DNA from: Cloeon dipterum | Lineage: Eukaryota; Arthropoda; Insecta; Ephemeroptera; Baetidae | DNA: 64,000 nt | Reading direction: 5' to 3' | Assembly (NCBI RefSeq): GCF_949628265.1 | Contig: NC_088788.1 | Location: 18,042,001-18,106,000, forward strand | In this document: piece after piece, positions 23,978 through 36,314 of the stretch | Layout of the letters: the number at the start of each line of letters is the position of its first letter | Position numbering within the stretch: position 1 is the stretch's first letter | Notes under the pieces: model-generated | What the model was told of the DNA's origin: nothing | Databases searched by the model: none | Seen by the model: only the letters and a program-made list of their open reading frames with translations | Translations under genes and position numbers: made by a program

Positions 23978-24881
23978 TTTTCTTAACCAATTTGGTGCAC
24001 AATTCGTTTCAAATCTGTTAAAAAGAATCACAAAATTATAATACAGCCAATAACAACCCAGTTTAATTTAATTTCATGTAGCCTTTTTGCGCTTATGTTA
24101 TAAGAAAAAACTGAGACTAGTAGGGTATAGCTGTTAACATTAAAAAAAAAATGATACGGACACGCCGCGTTTTAAACGAATAACTTAAATTTAATTTAAA
24201 AAATAGAGGATTTAGTTGGCACGCTGATAAAAGACAATCTTAATTTGTTTGATCTCTATAAATAGCATATTTATTTTGCGGGTGTTGAAATCACTACATA
24301 ATATCCCAACCACGACTTCAATTTTTGCTACAGGCAGGGCCGAAGTCACTTTCCACAGCACATATTATACGGACTGAGAAGTCCAGGGTGTCTTGTCTCT
24401 CAAGACTTTCTTTTTTCCTTGAATGCAGATCTACTCTGTTGCGCGCCCACAAACAATCTTTAACTAGGTTGGAGGAAAATAACCAATTTTTGGGTCGTGC
24501 TATTTAATTGGTTCACATAATAATGAACGACCTCCTCTCTACCGCTTTAGAGCTTGTCAAAAGTGGCAGGCACCCCAACTTTGGTCATAAATCTACATTT
24601 GAGCATGTATTATTTTCTAAGAACACACATGTGCATGTCAAATCGGTCTTGAATGGTCCTACAAAATAAAGTCTCTGTGAGGAGAATGCGGTAAAGGAAG
24701 TCGAGTGGCTGGTGTCAGCGAAGAGGAAACAAGAATGAGAAGGCAAATATGCCGCAAAACTCAGCAAGAAGAATAACGAGAGCAACGGGCTGTCATTGCG
24801 TTTGCGTTAGAGTTAAAGGAAAAGGAAGACTATTACGACTATGTATTATATAATTTGTATTAATAATACATTATACATACA
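23978..24881. other. Intergenic upstream of RNase H1-A
   Basis: AT-rich; no exon resembling the other RNase H1 N-terminal exons was seen. Ends at the 119-bp MITE. Confidence 0.45.
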
Positions 24882-25000
24882 TATGGAAAAGCTGCAGTTT
24901 TCGCCGCCGAGTTACAGTTTTCGCCACCCCTACTTTTACATGGGATTCTCATAAGAACTGGCGAGATGTGTAACGCGGCAGAAACTGTAACTTTTCCATA
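24882..25000. repeat. 119-bp MITE, copy 1
   Basis: Ends are inverted repeats: TATGGAAAAGCTGCAGTTTT on the left, and the right end read on the other strand is TATGGAAAAGTTACAGTTTC. The centre is shared, inverted, with the copy at 43186-43304, including CTACTTTTA and TTCTCATAAGAACTGGCGAG. The same length in both copies supports a real short transposon. TA dinucleotides at the ends suggest a mariner-like origin, but this is not proven. Confidence 0.8.
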
Positions 25001-25234
25001 ATATGTGTATTATGTATGCACATAATTACATATGTAGGCAAATGAAATTAAAATTACATAGCGATGGATGAGGGTTGCATGTTTAAAATACATACATAAT
25101 ATGATACATACATACGTAATATGTATGATAACATAATTATGTACATACCTGAATCCTGGATGCGGCTTGTGTGAGAGCTGCGGTCGAGGACACGTCAGGA
25201 CAGAACGTCTGCTCAGAGAATAGTGAGTGTGAGT

Positions 25235-26586
25235 TAGGGTTGGCAATATCAATATCGATATATCAAAAAATTTTGATATATCAAATATCATATCAGTTAT
25301 CATGGCTGATATTTGATATATCATATCAGGCTGATATTGATATCTAAGTCGGATATCAAGGTTGATATTAGTTGACATTTTTGACCGACAGATGGCATTT
25401 TTCATGCCGGTTTTCGCATAAAAGTTTAGGATCAAACTGTACTTTCCGTCCCCAAACATGGGCGTAACCGATATTGTAATTTTCGCAATGCACAAAGGCG
25501 CGAAAAATGTCTCAGCTGATCGATCACAGATGATCTCTCAGCTGTGGTCAGCTTATAGTAGCTTTTGTGTTGAATGAAAATTAAATTAAATTGTTTGTAA
25601 ACAATGGTCAGCAACGTCAGGTAGGTCAGGTTAAACCCTGACAGCAATAAAGGCCCCCCACGCCAGCTGATCGGTCACAGATGACCTCTGTCAGCTGGCA
25701 GTTACCACATTTACTTGTTGAATTAAAATGATATGTAACAAATTGTTTGTAAACAATGAATTTTGATTTGAATGGTGAATAATTAAGAACTTATTGTAAC
25801 TAATTCAATCAAAATGTGTACAAATAACGCAAATAATATTGCGAAAATTGCTCTGATGATGGCATAGCCTCAAATTAAAAATTGAAATACTTCATACAAA
25901 ACAGCTGCTACGATTTAAAGTAATTTCATTCTGATTTCTCTTATGTGTATCTATTAAACTCAATTATTTATTACCAGATGAAGGTTGAAAAGCACATATG
26001 ATGTGGAGAAAAACACCCCAATATTTTAATTTGAAGATAAATTGACGCTCTCACATTATCAGCTGATATTGTAAACATCAAACTTAAAAATTAATTTTAA
26101 AATGGCACAATTAAATTATAATATTTTATTTATTACCTAATAATAGCTATTAATTAATTAATTAGACACCCATGTGGCGGGTAGGGGGGAAGGGAAAGCA
26201 GCCAGATGCAAATTTTGGCGCCATATGGTGGGATCCGACACACCCCCTTCTCAAACATCTGTTTTAAAGGCGCGCAACATTTAAATTATTTGAATACTCA
26301 TCACATATGCCTGTGGAAAACCGCCATTTTTCAAATGTTTTCTTATCTAACCGATATTTATGAAAAAACCGGTGTAAAATGCTTAAAAAATCGGTTTTTA
26401 AGCCTTAAAAATAGCCATAACCGGTTTCGGTTCATCCGGCAGCCATTTTTTGATCATCTGGAAATATCATCGTTGATATATCAAATTCTGATATTTTTTC
26501 GCTGATATATCAGTGATATTGATATTTCAAATATCATATCAAATATCGATAATTGATATTGTTTTTTTCACAAAGTCACAACCCTA
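25235..26586. mobile_element. Non-autonomous hAT element, 1352 bp
   Basis: Begins TAGGGTTGGC and ends CACAACCCTA, and is flanked by a perfect 8-bp duplication GTGTGAGT (25227-25234 and 26587-26594), the signature of hAT transposons. The subterminal parts on both sides are dense in GATATC/ATATCA words able to pair. Inside, an imperfect direct repeat of about 150 bp is seen (around 25500-25600 and 25655-25770; both have CAGCTGATCG and TTGTTTGTAAACAATG). The longest open frames show no transposase motif, so it depends on another element. Confidence 0.88.
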
Positions 26587-26594
26587 GTGTGAGT

Positions 26595-29339
26595 GACTAA
26601 GGGTAAGGGTGAGCTGGGTGAGGGAGCAGTCTGCTTGTTGCTGCTTTTGAAGCGAGTGCCGAGTGGTGCTTGTGCTTGGTAAGTGGCGTAAGTGCTTGGT
26701 GAGGTTGTGCTTGTGCTGTTGCCGACTGCTTTGTTGCTGTAGCCTGTGCAACGTGCTTGCGCCTTGCTAATCTGCTTTTACAGCATATTTTCGGTGTCCT
26801 GTGGTTGTGGTTGAGTTTGGCTTGGCTGATGCCGAATCAAGAGCGAGCAGTTCTGCGCAGGCTGAGTATATTATTTTTATGATAACCACATTTAAAATAT
26901 ATTGCTAGGTTGCCGACTGCATTTTTACGCCACATCATGGATTGCGTTATGTACAGTCTAATCTATGTATGTACTCTTATGTATGTAGTCTGACAATTTG
27001 TCACACCATACATATCCACCACCCACGCCACCCACGCATCTAATCTATCACTGTCAATGTAGTGGGTGCGAGTGCGAGATCTCACGACTGTCGCTGTAAA
27101 ATGCATTCTTCATGGTACTAAAAAATTGGTTCGGGTTAAATTTCCCATTTTGTATTTTGTAGCTATGCAAGCTACTCACCATACTACGTCGTGTTTAAAA
27201 ATTAATTTATTGCTTGGAAGGGACGATGAAAAAACGGAAAAAACATAAAAATGTGAATTTCATTTTGTCACGCTCATATATGAATATAATTTCCCAGTAA
27301 ACAAGCTAAGCCTTAAAATAATAATATACTTAGAGAACGAGCTGCTTTGTTTTCTAAGTCTGTACTATTTAATAGCCTATTTTTTTTCTCAAAAGAGAGA
27401 TGAGTGAAGACTGAAGAGATGAAAAACATTTCCCCCAAGGCCAAACACATCTCGAGGGTTGCGGAAAGTCACGTAACAGCAATACCTCGCCACAAATAAG
27501 TCGGAAAATTTCAAATTTTGAGTTGAAGTTCATTTTAGGTGCCTAATTACATTTTAACTTCTTTCAACCCACATTGCTGACGAAGTATATTATGCATCAG
27601 TTTTTATTCCCGTGCTTACTAAAGAGGGCTAGAGGAAAACTATTGTCGATATATTTGTTTTCCATCTGTCTTATTGTTAGTTAAAGACTTAATAATCGAG
27701 TCTGCCTAATTTTTCTCTTAAGACCTTTCAGTAAAATTCAGGGATGCCGCGTGTAGCGAAGCGTGCCGTACGCTGGACAGACTTGTATTTAATTTGGTAA
27801 TTTGTGATTCCGCAGTTCCAAAATTTAAATTAATAACATTAGGCTTGTTTGGCAAAAGTAAATTTATGGAAATGGCTAATTCCCTGCAACTAAATTATCA
27901 ATAAAATTATTAATAATTGATCAAATTCATAGAAAATGGTAATAATGTATAGGACAAAGAAAAAAAGCATCAAATGCGCAAAATTGTGGAAAACCCCCTT
28001 AAAACAGTTTTGTTCGATATAGTCAGTTTTTCTCACAATCAGGGTTCGTGAAAACCCGCATTTTTTTGGAGAAACCAACAGTAACGCAAATAACTTTTTG
28101 CGAGTTTAATTTTTTTAAAAACGCTATCATATACTTTGCGCACAGAGATACGTGAAAGTTTTGCACTTTTCATTATAATATAGCTACATGTGAGTGAGGA
28201 ATTTATAAATTCCTTCTCTCAAACTTAAACTATTTTCAAGATTTTTATCAATTATATTATTAACTGTGGTCTCTGGCCACGTCAGAATAAATACTCAAAC
28301 AGCCAAGCGAATGCTTTTGTGGATTTTTTTTCACAATTAATTATAAATGGATATTGCGAGAGATTAATTGCCGTGCGAAAAATTGCTAGAGAAGGCAGGA
28401 TTTGAAAATTTGAAAACATTATTGCAAAAAAGCTCCCTTTAGAAAAAAAATCATAAGTTTCATAATTAATATCAGAATAATAAATAATAGGTCTCATTGT
28501 GAGGAAAATTTGGGAGATGTGCAAAGAGCAGCGAGGGCGAGCGCCCAAGGCAGCGGATGTGAAGACATATGTATTAGTTACATGTGTTTTAAAATGACGA
28601 AGAGTGTGAACGCCCAAATGCAGCGTTAAGTAAAAAGGTCTCTGGTGAATGCTTTGTCAAGTGTAATGGCATTTAGATGGAATGTGCTGCGTATGTGAAA
28701 AAACGCAGTCTGTGTGGCAGTAGGGCCGCTGTGGTGTTACAGTCATGAAAACCTCTCCATATCAGTTTTTCACGCATTTATATCCTAAGAATAGCTAACT
28801 AGAAATTTAGGTTTTTATTTAGCACACTATTTATTTATGGAGTTGAAAATCTCCAGCTATTTATAGATTGAGTAATCAAACACAATAATTTACCAGCCCC
28901 GATAGAATGTTTGCCCCCTAAAAGTTTTTACATGAAAATTTTTACCTAAGAAAAAGGTTTTAGCCAGCGTAAACCGAAATTTTTCCATACTATCTATTTA
29001 AAAGCTTCTTTACCCTCTGCTCAACACTTCCTGTGGTCTGTGAATAACTCACCGAGTCCCATTAACACCGCCGCAAGTGCCCAATTCGGCCATCTCATCA
29101 CCTTTCCTCGCCAAGGTCTTTTTATTTGTCTTGAAAGGTCACATCAGAAAGTGACAAAGGCGGTGCCGTGTTGCCCCTACGAGACATTGCCAAAAGCAAT
29201 ATTGTGTTGTGTGAGACTTAAAATTTGTATGCTTTTTATAATTCACTTTTCATTTTTATTCGTTTGATTCTCTAGAATAATACCACGTAACAAAGTTTTC
29301 GTTCTCAAATTCGCACAATTCTCCAGTATCAAGTATCAC
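26595..29339. other. Intergenic with no gene seen
   Basis: Mixed AT-rich and GT/TG-rich DNA between the hAT element and RNase H1-B. Short tetranucleotide runs (ATGT) occur near 26960-27000. No exon, RNA gene or bounded repeat could be supported. Confidence 0.45.
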
Positions 29340-31294
29340 TTATTCTTGCATTGTCGCCTGCAAGGCCAACTTTAGAGCCATGTTAGAGCCATAATCTGTG
29401 CGAGAAATGATATGAGTCTGAAATTAAACACAAGGTAATTAGAACAGTGACGATAACCTTTTCATTTTAAAAGAACTTACCCACTTAACTGTCAAGCCTT
29501 TCTTTGCTTCATTTAGACACATCAATCCTTCCTTCAGAACAACAGGCTGGTTGCTTAAATTTAGCCAGCCATTTTTTTCCCACTTTTTTTGTAACTGAGT
29601 TACACCTTTGAATAAGAGTGAACTGGTTGTATGAATGTTGATCCTCGCAATATCTAGAATGATAAATAATGGCATATTTATATTTGATTATCTCTATAAC
29701 ATCCCGCATTGTAATTAAATCTCTTGGTTTAAAAGGACAGGAAATAGGAGAGGTGTAAATTCACGTTTTCCTATATTGCTCCAGACATGTTTCTTGCTTG
29801 GTGCTTTGCCCATTTAATTATTTAAAATGTCAAAACTATTAAAATAAAAATTGCAGCTTATCTCATTTTTACATGTGTAAAATTATCCTATTTTTAGTCA
29901 AAAAAATATCAAGAGAATTTGCGGAAAATTGAGAATAAATACCAAAATAACTAGAAATTGTCACTCACTTGACAGTTTAGCCACTTTGCAGGCTAATATT
30001 GCAGCCATTGCTTGAGCATTCGCGCAAGTTCTTGCCTTCAAAGGCAGCAATTCACTAATATTTCTAAAATCAGCAAAACAATAATTTTAGCTATTAACTT
30101 TTAAGTTGTATAATATCCACTGCTTACAATTCGTTTCCGTCACCAAAAAATACTCCTAGTCCTGATTTGTTAGCAGGATCAGAGTTGAGCAAGACGCCAC
30201 GTATGTAAACTTTACAGAAGTTTTTGTTGTCATATTCGAAGCTTCCTAATTGTTCTGTATCCCTACCCTCATAATGTTGAGATATTTCTTTAGCTAATGT
30301 AGAGGGGGTTTCTTTTTGAAATCGACTCCGTTTTTGAAGTTTGGCTGCTTCAAATAATGACGAATTTAACTCGCGCTGTAAAAAGAATCTATGTTTGTTT
30401 ACTTCATTTAATCAAGTAAGCTCAATTTACCTCCACTTCTGCTTCAAGTCTCTCCATATTGGTAATCACTTCTTTCATTACATTCAGGCTGTCAACCTTA
30501 TCCTGAACAGACTGAGTAATCTTCGAAATTTCCTCTTTGAGTTCGCACTGTTTTTTCCTCAGCCTCTCCACCTCTTCATTCAGCTTTAAAAGTTCCTCTT
30601 TTGTTAGCTCTTCGGCTTTCTCACTTGAATCTCTTTTACTTAATTTGGGCTTTTTGGACTGCTGATTGTGAGCACTGCATTCTTCAGCAACAGTTCTCTT
30701 CATGGAAGGGGCGGTACGAGTTTCAACAGGCTTAGCTTCTGCTGCTGAATTATTTGCCGTAACTGCTATTTCTTGCTTGAATTTTTTATTTGACACATTG
30801 AAATTTGGCGTGCCCGCAACAACATTCGCATATCTTTTAACATATTCTTCGGCATCTTCTAAAGTCGAAAACGATCTGTGGTGGGAAAAGCTGACTCCTT
30901 TGGTTTGCTTGAGACATTCCTGACTGGAATATTTAATTGTTATTGTTCGCGTGCAGGAGTGAAGTACTTCTATTATGTTAAACTTACTGTGTGGCGAAAA
31001 TTCCTCTTTTCTGGCCAACTCCAACGGCGTAGAATTTTTTACTCTTTTTGTTGCCGACTTGTTTTGGTGGAGTTTGGTTGCTGCTTGACACTGATTTTAA
31101 TTCCTCTGCCTCTGAAATGGATCAATGAAAAATAATATTATGTAATTCACATTAAAAGAGCTTTATCGTTTCTATCTTAATATAATTATAACTAAGCATT
31201 TTCCGATGTTGTGATATATTATGTGCGCACTTTTAGCTTTCTTAGACGCTTTCCGTTTGATGGCTTTCCTTTTCCTTAGTTTTGCTTTCGACAT
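29340..31294 (-). CDS. RNase H1 paralog B, predicted inactive, with hybrid-binding domain and coiled coil
   Basis: Seven exons (- strand): 31294-31231, 31111-30988, 30923-30431, 30375-30128, 30063-29969, 29653-29481 and 29417-29340; 424 aa, open throughout with GT-AG sites. Order: a basic tail (KAKLRKRKAIKRKASKKAK), hybrid-binding domain 48-95 (FYAVGVGQKRGIFAT, QECLKQTKGV, then a FSTLEDAEEYVKRY helix), a linker with a KKPKLSKR nuclear-signal-like patch, a coiled coil about 164-227, and an RNase H fold 280-424. Active-site positions are changed: R286 for the first Asp (VYIRG), Q327 for Glu, T351 for Asp, L414 for Asp; R405 stands where His was. The fold signature KWEKNGW and SGLGVFFGDG remain. 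The Trp that stacks on DNA in the hybrid-binding domain is H63. The intron phases in the RNase H part match paralogs A and E. Likely a hybrid-binding pseudoenzyme. Confidence 0.88.
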
Positions 31295-32291
31295 AGTAAT
31301 TTTTCTATTCAATGCAATAAATCCGGTTGCTTGATTTGTGCAGATAGGTTGAGATCTAAAAGCTCGTCGTTTCTATAAAATTTAAAATCGACTATATTTG
31401 ACCAAACAGTGAGATAAACAAGACACACGACACACGTGTGGTTGTGTACGTTGAAGATGTAGCCGTGCTGTAAAAGTAGGCGTAACCATAACAAAGCGTG
31501 GAGGAAGGTGGCGGTAAGGACTAGAGGGATTTGATTGCTCGCTCATTACGTTTTTATATTGTAATAATTCTTCTCTTCTGTGCCAAAGGAATGATGAGAT
31601 GAATAGATGAGAACTATTGATCCTTATAGTTTCGAACTGGTGGCGGTAAAATTGGGCATAGCTCCACTCCACAGCCAAACTCAATTTTCCTTGTTGCAAG
31701 AAAAGGGCAATTACCTCAACTACTATCATTATTTGGACAGCAAGAATATAAGTGACCATTGAGTGAGCGCAATTTCATTGTCGCCTAAGGACGATTTGAA
31801 AATTTCAGATATTTCAATTCCACGTTGAATTTCTCCATTTCAGTTTTGCAGCAGCTTTTCACTCCTTGAGAGTAAAATTCGGAAAATTATCAATGTCATT
31901 TAATGAAAATTTATAATTATACTAGCATGACAAAATTAAAGGGACTCTAAACTCGGGAATAAACGTACAAAATACCAAATAGTTTAATTGTAAGATCTAA
32001 ATTATGCGCTGAATTATTTGTTAACTCTGGCACAAGTTGGATAATTATCACTTTTTCATTATGACGTGAATCTAAGAAGCTACAACTTTGAAGGTGTAGT
32101 TAGGATAAGTATGTGCACCCGATTACAAGGTGGAAGTAACTGTGATGGAACAAAGCGCGTGCGTTTTCTTATAATAATAATTTTATTGTAAATTGCATTT
32201 TTATTTAAAAAAAATATTAAGAAGTGTTTCTGTCGTCTCAAACTCAAAAATTTCTATGTATTGTTTTGATAAGTCACAAAATGAACCATGA
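31295..32291. other. Intergenic between RNase H1-B and -C
   Basis: Upstream region of paralog B and 3' flank of paralog C. No exon or bounded repeat recognised. Confidence 0.45.
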
Positions 32292-34645
32292 TCATCTCTT
32301 CAAACATTTTTCTGCTGCTTCTATCGCTAAACGCTCGGACATGGTGTTACCACTGACTCCTCTGCTCTTTTTGTAATTTTGGGGTTTCACCAGCGTCTAT
32401 AATTTACAAAGTAAGTTAGTCAAATACACCTCAAAAGTAATAGGTTTAATTTTGGAGCACTCACCCATTTCACCTCCAAGTCTTTTGTGGATATCATCAA
32501 GCGTTGCAGTGCGTCCTTCAAGCTTGGGTTCACAGGCTGGTTGAAAAAATCTTCCCGAACCCAACCATTTTCCTTCCAAATTGGCAGGTCCTTCTTGATA
32601 CGTTTTAGCATTGTTTTACGACTTGAGAAGATATGGATTTTAGGGATACCTGAAACATTTTTTGCAGGGTACCGTAAAAAGGGCATTAATTCACAGAAGA
32701 GGCATAAAGATCATAAGTTCATGTCAACAAATTTTTGAAATTAGGCGTATGTATTCATATTTTAGTGAAAAAATAAGATAAACAATATTTTATTAGGGTT
32801 GCCATTTTTGGTTTACTGTCTGTTAAGAAGCGTCATGTTTAGTTCAATTCCTCTCAATTCCTCAAATAGAATATTTTTTTTTTCAAAATGGTTCTTTGGA
32901 ATTTTGCATTATGAAAAATTACCCAATAATTTGGCCACATTGCAGGCAAGAGTAGCAGCTAGCAAATTTACGATTGTTGGTTTTCTATCCATGTTATTTG
33001 CTTCCAAAAAGTCTTGGATAGGCTCACTCATGTTACTGAAAATAGATAAAAATAGAAGCGTTTCGTTATTTTTATTTTTTTTTAACTATTACACTACTTA
33101 CTATTTGTTTCCGTCGCCAAAAAATACACCAAGTCCTGCTATTAACTTTCCTTGCTGTTCACTAGCCAAAGCGTTTGTAAAGGCAATGCAATAGCCATCG
33201 TCATCATATGAAAAGTCAGTGCCTGTTTGTTCATGCGACTCAACATTGGGCTTCGCCGTCACATCAACAGAATTGTGGTCAGTACTTGTTGGCATCGACT
33301 TCGAAGCTTGTTCCTGAACACGACTTTTAGCTTTGATTGCGATCAGATTAATGACATCCAAAAGATACTTTGTTCTTTGAGCCTGCAACAGAAAAACAAT
33401 GACAAATTAATATAATATAGTTGTTGCAAATAATTCTATTGATTGAAAACTCAAATTTGGATGCAGACCTCCAGTTTTGAGGTCCTATTTTCCACAGCTG
33501 CAATTTGCTCTTTAATCGTCTCCAAGTAGGCAGTACTCATTCGAACTTGGTTCACACTTTTTGCAACCTCTTCTTCAACGTCAGCCTGGGTTTTCTTCAA
33601 CTCTTCCATGCTTGCTTTAATTGTTTTCAAGTCTGGAGCAATAATTTCCTTGATCGAAGGCTCAACGCGTGCGACTAAATTATTTTCAGCTTTTGAAGGC
33701 TTCGACTCCGCTGACAAGCAATTATTATCAACAGTTGTAATTGTTTCTCCTTGAACAGAGTTTTTCTTCTTTCTCTTTTGAAGGGGCTTCTCCTCGTGGT
33801 CAGGAGCAAGCCTCTTCTTCGCGGAACTGGACTGGCTTTCACGTGGAGAAAGAGTGGCAACGTTTTGCACTTGTAGTTGCTCTTGATGAGATCCATTTTT
33901 AAGTGCCTTCTTTTTCTTTGCTTCAAGCTTAATTTCCTCCAATTCTTCTCTGCGAGTCGCAACAACCTTAGTAGCTTCCTTCCTACTGTCGAATTTCTCG
34001 ATGTACATCGTTTTAGCCTTGTATTTTGGTAAAGTTCTCTTCATGTCATCCATGGCTTGTAGAGCCCTGGCACTGTCCAAAAATTAAATAATCAAAATTC
34101 ATCAAACGGAATGAGTTTGAACGAAAGATTTTGTATACCTACAATTAATTAATATTTTTTAACAAAATATGAATGGCTGTGGGTGGGTCTGAGATGGGCT
34201 TGTCACCTCAATTGTCCCCTCACTCTTTAATATGATGTGTATTTATGTTCCAGCTTAAAATTGAGGGGACACATGAGGTGACAATAAACCTATCTCAGAC
34301 CCTTCCTAGATATATGTAGATAATAATATAATAATTATATTGTGTACATCATAAATTATATTGTATGATAACGTCGCACCAGGCGGTTAATCTTTGACAT
34401 GCGGTCAGCCTCATAGCCACCGTAAATTTGGTTGACTAACAAGAAGCTCTGTGTACATTATGTACTCCAAAAAGTACAAGTACCAGAGAAAATAATTAAT
34501 GCCTCTACTACTTGAAACTATCTTCTTCAGTTGGAAACTGGGCACTGGGCAAACGTCAGTATAAAATATTTATTACATACCTGGTGCCGTAGATACGCCC
34601 AGGATGATGCTCTCCGAGAAATAAAACATGAGCTTGCTTCGGCAT
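32292..34645 (-). CDS. RNase H1 paralog C, predicted inactive and most diverged
   Basis: Six exons (- strand): 34645-34581, 34072-33469, 33382-33102, 33035-32923, 32649-32465 and 32396-32292, phases 2, 0, 2, 1, 0; 450 aa. The first exon (MPKQAHVLFLGEHHPGRIYG) and the start of exon 2 keep only the outline of a hybrid-binding domain. A basic linker (KKRLAPD, KPLQKRKKK) and a coiled coil (about 165-223, IKASMEELKKTQADVEEEV) follow. The RNase H fold keeps AGLGVFFGDGN and WKENGW. Active-site positions: N293, N340, S364 and E437 in place of D, E, D and D. There are insertions in the third and last RNase H exons. The donor of exon 2 (GAG before GTCTGC) is weak; its phase is right. Open over 450 codons, so decay is unlikely to be recent neutral drift. 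Confidence 0.82.
34185..34302. repeat. Foldback MITE in intron 1 of RNase H1-C
   Basis: GGGTCTGAGATGGGCTTGTC at the left is mirrored by GACAATAAACCTATCTCAGA plus CCC at the right, with further pairing (CACCTCAATTGTCCCCTCA against TGAGGGGACACATGAGGTG). About 118 bp, able to form one long hairpin. No target duplication could be fixed. Confidence 0.75.
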
Positions 34646-35304
34646 TTTAAAAGTAGTACATGAATTGAATGTTATTGTAGAATTATCAGAAAGCTTGCAT
34701 GTGCCACTAACTCCGTTTTTCCGGTCTTGATTAAAAGAGAGTGAAGAGAGTCTAGAAACTGAGAAACAATATTGTTGTTGATTCGTGTAAGTAGACCCAG
34801 GGTAGACCGCATGCTTATGCTTGCTTGTTTCTTCGCAGTCAGCTGTGTCGTGTGTCGGCGGGGATCGAGACCAATCAGGACTACTCCGTGCTCCTTGCAT
34901 CGTCATTCAAATATCAATGCGCGCGCATTCCATACGAAATCCACTTACTAATTATTGTAACATTCTGCGAGCAACCACTGCTTTTTAACTTCAATCATTT
35001 TAGATTTCAACGTTTTTTTTCCTATTTTGTATCATTATTCATTAATCTTAAACTCACACTTCTTGTTTTGCTACGGAAGATTCATATTATGAGGTAAGGG
35101 TAGAGCACCTTTCAATTGGTGGCCAAGAAGTGTGTGAGCGAAATTAGTTATTTTTCCATGAATAATTTTTTTATATTTTTATATTTTGGTGTCTGGTAAC
35201 ATAAAAAATAATGGATAAAATGTACCAGTAAACTTGTTTGTAATAACTAACATGTTAATTTGCAGTATTTCTCATTTTTAACTTACACATTACACTATTC
35301 AAAT
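34646..35304. other. Intergenic between RNase H1-C and the hAT element
   Basis: Upstream region of paralog C. No gene seen; the last 8 bp (35297-35304, ATTCAAAT) are the hAT target duplication. Confidence 0.5.
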
Positions 35305-35380
35305 TAGTGCTTTGCGCGGGTCGCGGGTTTGAGGGTTGAACCCGCAAAACCCGCACCAAACCCGCGGGTGCGGGTCCAGA

Positions 35381-35770
35381 TTGTCAGGGCGACGTGACCC
35401 TAAGACATCAGTAGCGCGAGCAGTGAAGGTGGACCAGGTGTCGTCACAAATTTGGTGTGACACTTCAACGAAAACACCTCGCCCTTTGGTGGGACACCCG
35501 CGTCATTCACTTCTTGCGGTGGCTGATGTCTTAGGGTCACGTCGCCCTGACATGCTACTGCGCTAGAGCCCCTCACGACCTAGAGTCATTGTCGCTCTGT
35601 CGTCGCATAACGTTTCGCCGCCGCACCGCCGCCTGTCTGAAACGCCTTGGGTTGAAGTGCCTGCAAGAAGAAATGACGTGCCGCAACCTTTCATCTGCGA
35701 TGGTCCGGCAGTGCGCATGGGCGCACAGGTGAACTTCAGGGTAAAGGTTAACACCATTAGGTGGAGGCAC
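35381..35770. mobile_element. Insertion nested in the left end of the hAT element
   Basis: The right end of the hAT element reads GGGTCCAGATTTTGCAAATC without a break. In the left end the same words are split after GGGTCCAGA by about 390 bp. That insert contains a perfect 29-bp inverted pair (35382-35410 and 35524-35552; core CAGGGCGACGTGACCCTAAG) and a GC-rich stretch without known coding content. Its class is unknown. Confidence 0.65.
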
Positions 35771-35872
35771 TACAAGATTTTGCAAATCCAATATGGCGGA
35801 TTGCGGGTGCGGGTTGGTGTTGTGCGGTTTGGTGCGGGTGCGGGTTGACTCGGCAAACCCGCAACTTTTATG

Positions 35873-36314
35873 TAATTGACCAGTTGCATAAACCTTTTGT
35901 TATTAAAGCCGCCAACAGATGGCGCAACCACAGACTTTTTTTAAAAAATTTTTGTTTTAAGCGGTTTTAAGGCATTTCCGATGCGATTTCAGACACAATC
36001 TAGCTATTTTGCTTTTTTAAATTATTTGCTTTTTTTTGACGTGCTGAAAACCAAAATCGGTTCAGCCATTCGCCGTAGAAACGTTGAAACATATTTTTTT
36101 TATTTCAAATAATAGTTTTTCACGATTCTACGGCGATTGGCTGAACCGATTTTGGTTTTCAGCACGTCAAAAAATAGCAAATTAATTGAAGAATGCACGG
36201 TAACTAGATTGACTCTGAAATCGCAGCGGAAGTGCCTTAAAAGCGAAAGTCTACGGTGGCGCCATCTATTGGTGGCTTCAAACACTTAGGGTTTATGCAA
36301 CTGGTGAATTGAGC
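35873..36314. repeat. Foldback element nested in the hAT element
   Basis: A long imperfect palindrome. CCAGTTGCATAAACC at the left mirrors GGTTTATGCAACTGG at the right. Inner arms include AAGCCGCCAACAGATGGCGC, and GCTGAAAACCAAAATCGGTT mirrored at 36139-36166. The outer arm words recur at 50936-51149 and 45630-45710, so this is a dispersed family. Confidence 0.75.

Noticed and set aside
25010-25495. 161-codon frame within the hAT element
   Set aside because: No transposase or zinc-finger motif; composition is driven by the ATATCA-rich repeats.
35657-35970. Open frames inside the second hAT element
   Set aside because: They cross the nested insertion and the GCGGGT repeats and show no transposase features.
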